A stretch of 64,000 bases of DNA from Duganella sp. sic0402 (GTDB lineage: Bacteria; Pseudomonadota; Gammaproteobacteria; Burkholderiales; Burkholderiaceae_D): positions 62,001-126,000 of the forward strand of contig NZ_JAHUWK010000006.1 in NCBI RefSeq assembly GCF_019219065.1, given 5' to 3'. Below the pieces are notes generated by a model, which saw only the letters and a program-made list of their open reading frames with translations, had not been told where the DNA came from and ran no database searches. Made by a program: the position numbers and the translations under genes. Below, piece by piece: positions 57,030 to 64,000 of this stretch (position 1 is the stretch's first letter; the number at the start of each line of letters is the position of its first letter).

Positions 57030-57060
57030 CGGCGCCCGGCGACAGCCCGGCGCCGGTTTT
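57030..57060 (+). terminator. Hairpin with T-run between receptor and first cyanophycinase gene
   Basis: CGGCGCC (57030-57036) pairs with GGCGCCG (57049-57055), with further GG/CC pairing inside, followed by TTTT. It lies 54 nt after the receptor stop and just before the ribosome site of the next gene, so it may act as an attenuator. Confidence 0.5.
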
Positions 57061-57075
57061 CATCGGAAGGGCAAC

Positions 57076-58395
57076 ATGAAATTAACTGGTTTTACGCTCC
57101 AGGGGCTGTGCATGCGGCTGTGCATGCTATGGCTGCTGGCGTTGGCGGGCGCCGCGCAGGCCGCCGCAGCGACGCCGGTGCCCAAGGTCCAGGTGCCGGG
57201 CAAGACCAGCAAACCGGCCAAGGCCGTGCCGCCACCCAAGCCGGTGCTGGCGCCGCCGGCCGGTAATCTGGTCATCATCGGCGGCGGCCTGCGCACGGAA
57301 AATGCCGAAGTCTGGCAGCGCATCGTGATGCTGGCCGGCGGCAAGGGCGCGCGCATCGGCGTGTTCGGCTCGGCCTCGATCAACCCGGAGGCGGCGGCGC
57401 AGGCCACCGTCAACCGCCTGAATCAGTATGGCGCGCAGGCGTTCGCGATTCCGCTCGGCGTGACCTGGCCGAACAGCGACTACCGCAAGGCCGCCGAGGA
57501 CCCGGAGACGGTGGCGATGATCCATTCCGCCACCGGGATTTATTTCACCGGAGGCGACCAGGCGCGCATCACCCGCGCGCTGGTGCGCCCGGACGGCAGC
57601 CACACGGCGGCGCTGGACGCGGTATGGGATGTGTACCGCGACGGCGGCGTGGTGGCCGGCTCCAGCGCCGGCGCGGCGATCATGAGCACCACCATGTTCT
57701 ACGACGCCAAGTCGACCCTGGACATGCTGAAGCAGGGCGTCAACGAAGGCCACGAGATCGCGCCGGGGCTGGGCTTTATCGGCGAGGATGTGTTCATCGA
57801 CCAGCACTTGCTGGTGCGCGGCCGCTTCGCGCGCATGATCCCGGTGATGTTGAAGAAGGGTTATCAGGTCGGCCTGGGCATCGACGAGAACACCGCCATG
57901 ATCGTCAACGCCAAGCGCGATGTGGAGATTATCGGCTACAGCGGCGCGCTGCTGCTGGATTTGTCGGCGGCGATTACCGATCGCGGCATCAAGGGCTTCA
58001 ATATTTCTAACGCCACCATCAGCTATCTGGACCGGGGCGACAAGTTCAATCTGGTGTCGCGCGAGTTTACACCGTCGCCGGACAAGGCGGACAACAAGCT
58101 CGATCCCAACCAGCCGGACACGCGCGAGCCGGTGTACACCAACGATATTCTGGGCAATAACGCGGTGCTGGACCTGATGGTCAATCTGATCGACAACGCG
58201 CAGCAGGAGGCGATCGGCATCGCGTTCGGCAATCCGCGCGATTTCAACCCGGAGCTGGGCTTTGAGTTCCGCTTCTCCAAGACCATCAACAGCGTCGGCT
58301 ACACCGGCACCGAGGTGGAGGCGTATTCGGTGCTGAAGCTGCGCATGGATATCCGCCCGATCCAGCTGCAGCAGCCCTTGTATCGCTATCGCTAG
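57076..58395 (+). CDS. Secreted cyanophycinase-like S51 peptidase, copy 1
   Basis: The 439-residue protein has a signal peptide (about 1-32), a Pro/Lys-rich spacer, and an S51 domain. The serine nucleophile is Ser197 in GVVAGSSAGAAIMST, with YFTGGDQARI (159-162 GGDQ), FIDQHLLVRGRFARM and GLGIDENTAMIV as in cyanophycinases. Cyanophycinase splits the Asp backbone of cyanophycin into beta-Asp-Arg. Secretion matches the extracellular CphE type rather than the cytoplasmic CphB. Ribosome site GGAAGG. The paralogue follows 55 nt downstream. Confidence 0.85.
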   Translation: MKLTGFTLQGLCMRLCMLWLLALAGAAQAAAATPVPKVQVPGKTSKPAKAVPPPKPVLAPPAGNLVIIGGGLRTENAEVWQRIVMLAGGKGARIGVFGSASINPEAAAQATVNRLNQYGAQAFAIPLGVTWPNSDYRKAAEDPETVAMIHSATGIYFTGGDQARITRALVRPDGSHTAALDAVWDVYRDGGVVAGSSAGAAIMSTTMFYDAKSTLDMLKQGVNEGHEIAPGLGFIGEDVFIDQHLLVRGRFARMIPVMLKKGYQVGLGIDENTAMIVNAKRDVEIIGYSGALLLDLSAAITDRGIKGFNISNATISYLDRGDKFNLVSREFTPSPDKADNKLDPNQPDTREPVYTNDILGNNAVLDLMVNLIDNAQQEAIGIAFGNPRDFNPELGFEFRFSKTINSVGYTGTEVEAYSVLKLRMDIRPIQLQQPLYRYR

Positions 58396-58413
58396 CGCGG
58401 CTTAAGGTATATT

Positions 58414-58435
58414 AACGGGACAGTGTCCCGTTTTT
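58414..58435 (+). terminator. Rho-independent terminator between the two cyanophycinase genes
   Basis: AACGGGAC (58414-58421), loop AGT, GTCCCGTT, then T-run to 58435. It follows the first S51 gene by 18 nt and sits 6 nt before the ribosome site of the second, so it should cut or limit read-through. Confidence 0.75.
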
Positions 58436-58450
58436 CCTTTGGAGCGTCCG

Positions 58451-59677
58451 ATGCGCATGCTGTTCCGCTTTCTGTTCCCTTTGATGCTGATGCTGGCGGT
58501 GCCGCCCGGTGCGGGCGCTGCGCCGGCCGCCGCCGCTGGCCCGAAAGGCTCGCTGGTGATCATCGGCGGCGGGCTGCGGCCGGACAACGAGGCGGTGTGG
58601 CAGCGCATCGTGCAGCTGGCCGGCGGCAAGGGCGCGCGCATCGCGGTGTTCGCCTCGGCGGCGGCCGATCCGGCGCCGGTGGCGGCCGCCATCGTCGATT
58701 ACCTGAACCGCTATGGCGCGGACGCTTTCCAGATTCCGCTGGCGGTCAAGCTGGCCGACAGTGACTTCCGCAAGGCCGCTGACGATCCGCTGCTGGCCGA
58801 TGCGGTGCGCGGCGCCGGCGGGGTGTTCTTTTCCGGCGGCGACCAGGCCCGCATCACGCAGGCGCTGGTGCGCGAGGATGGCAGCCGCAGTGCGGTGCTG
58901 GACGCGGTGTGGGAGGTGTACCGCAAGGGCGGCGTGGTGGCCGGCAACAGCGCCGGCGCGGCGGTGATGAGCAGCACCATGTTCTACGCGCCGAAGACGG
59001 TGTTTGCCACCTTGCGCGGCGGCGTCACCGACGGCCAGGAGATCGCGCCCGGACTGGGCTTCATTGGCGAGGATGTGTTTGTCGATCAGCACTTCCTGGT
59101 GCGCGGCCGCTTTGCGCGCATGATACCGGCCATGCTGAAGAAGGGCTACAAGTATGGCCTGGGCATCGATGAGAACACCGCCATGGTGGTGGATAGCCGG
59201 CGCCGGGTGGAGATTGTCGGCAGCAAGGGCGCGCTGCTGGTGGACCTGTCGCACGCCACCACCGACGCCGCCAACGCCGGCTTCAATATCTCGAACGCGG
59301 TGATCAGCTATCTGGATAACGGTGATTTGTATGATCTGGCGACGCATGCGTTTACCCCGTCGCGGGCCAAGGCGGGCGGGCGTCTGAAGGCGCACAGGGA
59401 TCTGCTGGCCGATCCGGTGTTTTCGCCGGATATCCTGGGGCGCAATGCGCTGGTGCAGCTGATGGAGAATCTGATGAACAACCGCCGCAGCGAGGCGATC
59501 GGCATCGCCACCAGCGGCGCCAACACGGCGCTGCCAGAGCTGGGCTTCCAGTTCACGCTGAGCAAAACGCGCGACAGCGTGGCCTATGCGTCGGCCGCGC
59601 CGCAAAGCTATTCCATCCTCAACATGCGCCTCGACATCCGCCCGCTGGACATCGGCCGCTCGCTGCGCCAGCAATAG
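58451..59677 (+). CDS. Secreted cyanophycinase-like S51 peptidase, copy 2
   Basis: The 408-residue paralogue of the preceding gene has its own signal peptide (about 1-23), but no Pro/Lys spacer. Nucleophile Ser167 is in GVVAGNSAGAAVMSS, GGDQ at 129-132, FVDQHFLVRGRFARM and GLGIDENTAMVV are kept. The two copies differ in many positions, so the duplication is old. GGAG at 58441 gives the start at 58451; a TTG frame upstream was rejected. Confidence 0.85.
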   Translation: MRMLFRFLFPLMLMLAVPPGAGAAPAAAAGPKGSLVIIGGGLRPDNEAVWQRIVQLAGGKGARIAVFASAAADPAPVAAAIVDYLNRYGADAFQIPLAVKLADSDFRKAADDPLLADAVRGAGGVFFSGGDQARITQALVREDGSRSAVLDAVWEVYRKGGVVAGNSAGAAVMSSTMFYAPKTVFATLRGGVTDGQEIAPGLGFIGEDVFVDQHFLVRGRFARMIPAMLKKGYKYGLGIDENTAMVVDSRRRVEIVGSKGALLVDLSHATTDAANAGFNISNAVISYLDNGDLYDLATHAFTPSRAKAGGRLKAHRDLLADPVFSPDILGRNALVQLMENLMNNRRSEAIGIATSGANTALPELGFQFTLSKTRDSVAYASAAPQSYSILNMRLDIRPLDIGRSLRQQ

Positions 59678-59706
59678 CCCACCGCCCACCGCCCGCGCCC
59701 ATCGCC

Positions 59707-59742
59707 GTCATTCCCGCCTGCGCGGGAACGATGGGTGACGGC
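59707..59742. repeat. REP-like palindrome (GTCATTCCCGC type)
   Basis: CGTCATTCCCGC-CTGC-GCGGGAA, closed further out by GTGACG. This is the same kind of short palindrome (GTCATTCCCGC and its reverse) that is scattered between genes in many betaproteobacteria. It lies 30 nt after the second S51 gene and may also stabilise or end its mRNA. Confidence 0.6.
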
Positions 59743-59798
59743 ACATGCCCTGCGCATTACAATACCGCTCACCTCCAACTGACCGCCAGGACCACCAC

Positions 59799-61208
59799 AT
59801 GCTCCGCCAACTCACCTTCCTGCTGGCGCTGTTCGCCTGCGCCATCCCGGCGCTGGCCGCACAACCCGCCACCATGCGCCTCGACTACCTCCACAGCGGC
59901 AACGCACTGGACGAACACTACGCCATCGAACGCGTGGTGATCGAGCCGCTGCCATGGCCAGGCAGCATGAGCCAAACCATCGACACCAGCAACCGCGGCA
60001 ACAACCTGGTCGAAGTGGTGGATGCCAAAACCGGCAAGCTGCTGTACTCGCGCGGCTTCAGCACGATTTTCGCCGAATGGCGCAGCACCGAGGAAGCCAG
60101 CCGTGCCAATCGCGGTTTCCAGGAATCGGTACGCTTTCCCCAGCCCGAACAGCCGGTCAAGGTGCGCATTCTCAAGCGCGATGAACGCAATCTGTTTTCG
60201 GTGGTGTGGACCGCCAGCATCGACCCCAACGCCATGGACGTGATCCGCAAGCAGCCGCCGGCGCCGGTCAAGCCGGTCGGCATCCGCGTCAACGGCCCGT
60301 CGCAGGACAAGGTCGACCTGCTGATCGTCGGCGATGGCTACACCGGCGCCGAGCTGAAAAAATTCGAGGCCGACGCGCGCCGCCTGGCCGATCATCTGTT
60401 CACCACTTCGCCATTCAAGGAGCGCGCCAAGGATTTCAATGTGTGGGCGATCGCGCTGCCGACCAGCGAGTCCGGCGTGTCGCGGCCTTCGACCGGCGTG
60501 CACAAGCAGTCGCCGCTGGGCACCCGCTACGATATCTTCGGCAGCGAGCGCTATGTGCTAACCACCGACAACCGCGCGCTGCGCGAACTGGCGCAGTATG
60601 CGCCGTATGAGTTCATCGAGATCCTGGTCAATAACGACACCTACGGCGGTGGCGGCATCTTTGGCCAGTTCAGCACGGCGGCGGCCGGCAATGACTGGGC
60701 CAACTACCTGTTCGTGCACGAGTTCGGCCACCATTTCGCCGGCCTGGCCGACGAGTACTACACCTCGCCGGTCGCCTACGCCACCGGCGGCGAGCGCCGC
60801 GAACCGTGGGAGCCGAACGCCACCGCGCTGCACGATCCGGCCAATCTGAAATGGAAGAAGTTTGTGAAGCCGGGCACGCCGCTGCCGACGCCGTGGCCGA
60901 AACAGGCTTATGAAACCGCCTCGCGCGCCTATCAGAAGGAACGCGCCGCGCTGCGCGCCAGCCAGCGGCCGGAATCGGAGATGAGCGCCTTGTTCCACAA
61001 GGACCTGCAGCAAAGCAGTGCGCTGTTCTCGCGCGATCCGCATGTGCATACGGTCGGCGCGTTCGAGGGCGCCAACTACGAGGCCACCGGTTACTATCGG
61101 CCTGAAATGCAGTGCATCATGTTTGACCGCAGCGAGCAATTCTGCTCGGTGTGCGCCGAGGCGATTACCACCATCATCGATCTGTATTCACGCTCAGCAA
61201 TACGATAG
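59799..61208 (+). CDS. Secreted M64 family metallopeptidase
   Basis: The 469-residue protein has a signal peptide (MLRQLTFLLALFACAIPALAA), an N-terminal beta domain to about residue 150, and an M64 catalytic domain. The zinc site is HEFGHHFAGLADEYY (His307, Glu308, His311, Asp as the likely third ligand region). VDLLIVGDGYTGAELKKFEAD and GGGGIFGQFSTAAAG are typical of the family, which includes IgA peptidases but whose members in soil bacteria cut unknown proteins. CCAGGA lies ahead of the ATG. Confidence 0.85.
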   Translation: MLRQLTFLLALFACAIPALAAQPATMRLDYLHSGNALDEHYAIERVVIEPLPWPGSMSQTIDTSNRGNNLVEVVDAKTGKLLYSRGFSTIFAEWRSTEEASRANRGFQESVRFPQPEQPVKVRILKRDERNLFSVVWTASIDPNAMDVIRKQPPAPVKPVGIRVNGPSQDKVDLLIVGDGYTGAELKKFEADARRLADHLFTTSPFKERAKDFNVWAIALPTSESGVSRPSTGVHKQSPLGTRYDIFGSERYVLTTDNRALRELAQYAPYEFIEILVNNDTYGGGGIFGQFSTAAAGNDWANYLFVHEFGHHFAGLADEYYTSPVAYATGGERREPWEPNATALHDPANLKWKKFVKPGTPLPTPWPKQAYETASRAYQKERAALRASQRPESEMSALFHKDLQQSSALFSRDPHVHTVGAFEGANYEATGYYRPEMQCIMFDRSEQFCSVCAEAITTIIDLYSRSAIR

Positions 61209-61216
61209 GGGTTTTA

Positions 61217-61230
61217 GTACGCTGGCGTAC
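61217..61230. other. Perfect palindrome upstream of the Lys/Ala-rich gene
   Basis: GTACGC and GCGTAC flank TG, 9 nt after the M64 stop and 68 nt before the next start. It may be a regulator site; no T-run follows. Confidence 0.3.
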
Positions 61231-61298
61231 AGAGTGTGCGGCGGCGTGGGCATAAGATTTGTCTCACGCACTCCAACAACACCGAAAGGGATAACACC

Positions 61299-61766
61299 AT
61301 GAATAAGATTATCGCTACGCTGATCGCCGGCCTGTTCGCCACCGCCGCTTTTGCTCAAACCTCGGATGTCGCCAAGGCCCAGGCCGACGCAAACAAGGAT
61401 ATCGCCAAGGCGCAACAGAAAGAAGCCAAGGCTGACGCCAAGGCCGATAAAAAAGCCAACAAGGCTGTCGCCAAGGCTGACAAGGTGCACGAAGAGCAGC
61501 AAGCCAAGGTAGGCGTGGAACAAGCCAAAGCCAACGAAAAAGTGGCCAAGGCTGATCCTGAAGACAAAGCCAAAGCCGCCGCCAAAGGCGACAAGGATGT
61601 CGCTAAAGCAGTGGAAAAAGCCGAGAAAAAATCGGTGAAGGCCGACGCTAAAGCCATCAAGGCCACCGTTGACGCGACCGAAGACAAGGCGCTGGCCGCC
61701 AACAAAACCGCTGCGGTGAAAGCCAAGGCTGACGCTGAAGTGAAAGAAGCTGCTGCTAAGCACTAA
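61299..61766 (+). CDS. Secreted Lys/Ala-rich repetitive protein
   Basis: The 155-residue protein has a signal peptide (MNKIIATLIAGLFATAAFAQ) followed by 135 residues made almost entirely of Ala, Lys, Asp, Glu and Val, with units such as AKADAKADKKANKAVAKADK. It will form a long charged helix or coiled coil, like TolA stalks or histone H1 tails. No enzymatic domain is present. GAAAGGG precedes the ATG. A strong terminator follows 18 nt after the stop. Confidence 0.75.
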   Translation: MNKIIATLIAGLFATAAFAQTSDVAKAQADANKDIAKAQQKEAKADAKADKKANKAVAKADKVHEEQQAKVGVEQAKANEKVAKADPEDKAKAAAKGDKDVAKAVEKAEKKSVKADAKAIKATVDATEDKALAANKTAAVKAKADAEVKEAAAKH

Positions 61767-61783
61767 GCACTGGCCGCAAAACG

Positions 61784-61822
61784 AAACAGGGCCTGCCCCC
61801 CTACGGGGGCAGGCCCTGTTTT
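61784..61822. terminator. Strong bidirectional terminator
   Basis: AAACAGGGCCTGCCCCC and its exact complement form a 17-bp stem around a CTAC loop, with T-runs on the rightward side and A-runs (leftward T-runs) on the other. It lies between the convergent Lys/Ala-rich gene and parC and serves both. Confidence 0.92.
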
Positions 61823-61842
61823 CACGTCTGCTGCCGTGCGGG

Positions 61843-64000
<2,158 letters not shown>

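Overview
The window reads as chromosomal DNA of a high-GC betaproteobacterium, most likely an Oxalobacteraceae member of the Duganella/Massilia/Janthinobacterium type. This rests on the HutF/HutG histidine route, a complete-looking paa cluster led by paaX, the divergent yjgA(darP)-pmbA pair, a probable DUF2863 protein, and many secreted peptidases and a TonB receptor. The assignment is by protein family resemblance only. Genes are tightly packed, often with 4-nt ATGA overlaps. No tRNA, rRNA, insertion sequence, prophage or CRISPR array was seen.

Layout. 1-4954: histidine utilisation genes hutH (5' truncated by the window edge), hutG, hutF, hutD, hutI. 5015-6556: a fused betaine-type ABC binding protein/permease without its ATPase. 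6516-14000: a polyamine-type acetyltransferase with an EamA transporter, a 44-aa membrane peptide, an Mpo1-like protein, a deoxyinosine glycosylase, a GNAT, a BACON/propeller lipoprotein and a TPR lipoprotein. 14020-18867: DUF2863-like protein, HDOD protein, 3-methyladenine glycosylase, a chemoreceptor and a secreted Cache protein. 18999-26043: a KamA-type radical SAM enzyme coupled to an MFS transporter, prolyl-4-hydroxylase-like dioxygenase, FAH-family hydrolase, class III aminotransferase, CMD protein, and a serine hydrolase that has lost its catalytic core. 26040-31078: carboxylesterase, mog, yjgA/darP, pmbA, a RAMA-like ORF, a block of AAATAGGC repeats, and an M14 carboxypeptidase.

31209-44088 is the phenylacetate cluster: paaX divergent from paaABCDEGHIKJYZ, which turns phenylacetate into phenylacetyl-CoA, epoxide, oxepin-CoA and finally acetyl-CoA plus succinyl-CoA; paaF is not in it. 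44085-50851 holds an M24 peptidase, a PHP lipoprotein, an M4 metalloprotease and argH.

The most interesting block is 51554-59677. A YfcC-type transporter and an M14 AstE/AspA-type hydrolase form one operon, and divergently lie a TonB-dependent receptor and two tandem secreted cyanophycinase-like S51 peptidases, each preceded by a terminator-like hairpin. I infer a scavenging system for external cyanophycin: cut outside, import beta-Asp-Arg, hydrolyse inside to Asp and Arg. An M64 peptidase and a Lys/Ala-rich secreted protein follow, then a strong two-way terminator and the 3' part of parC.
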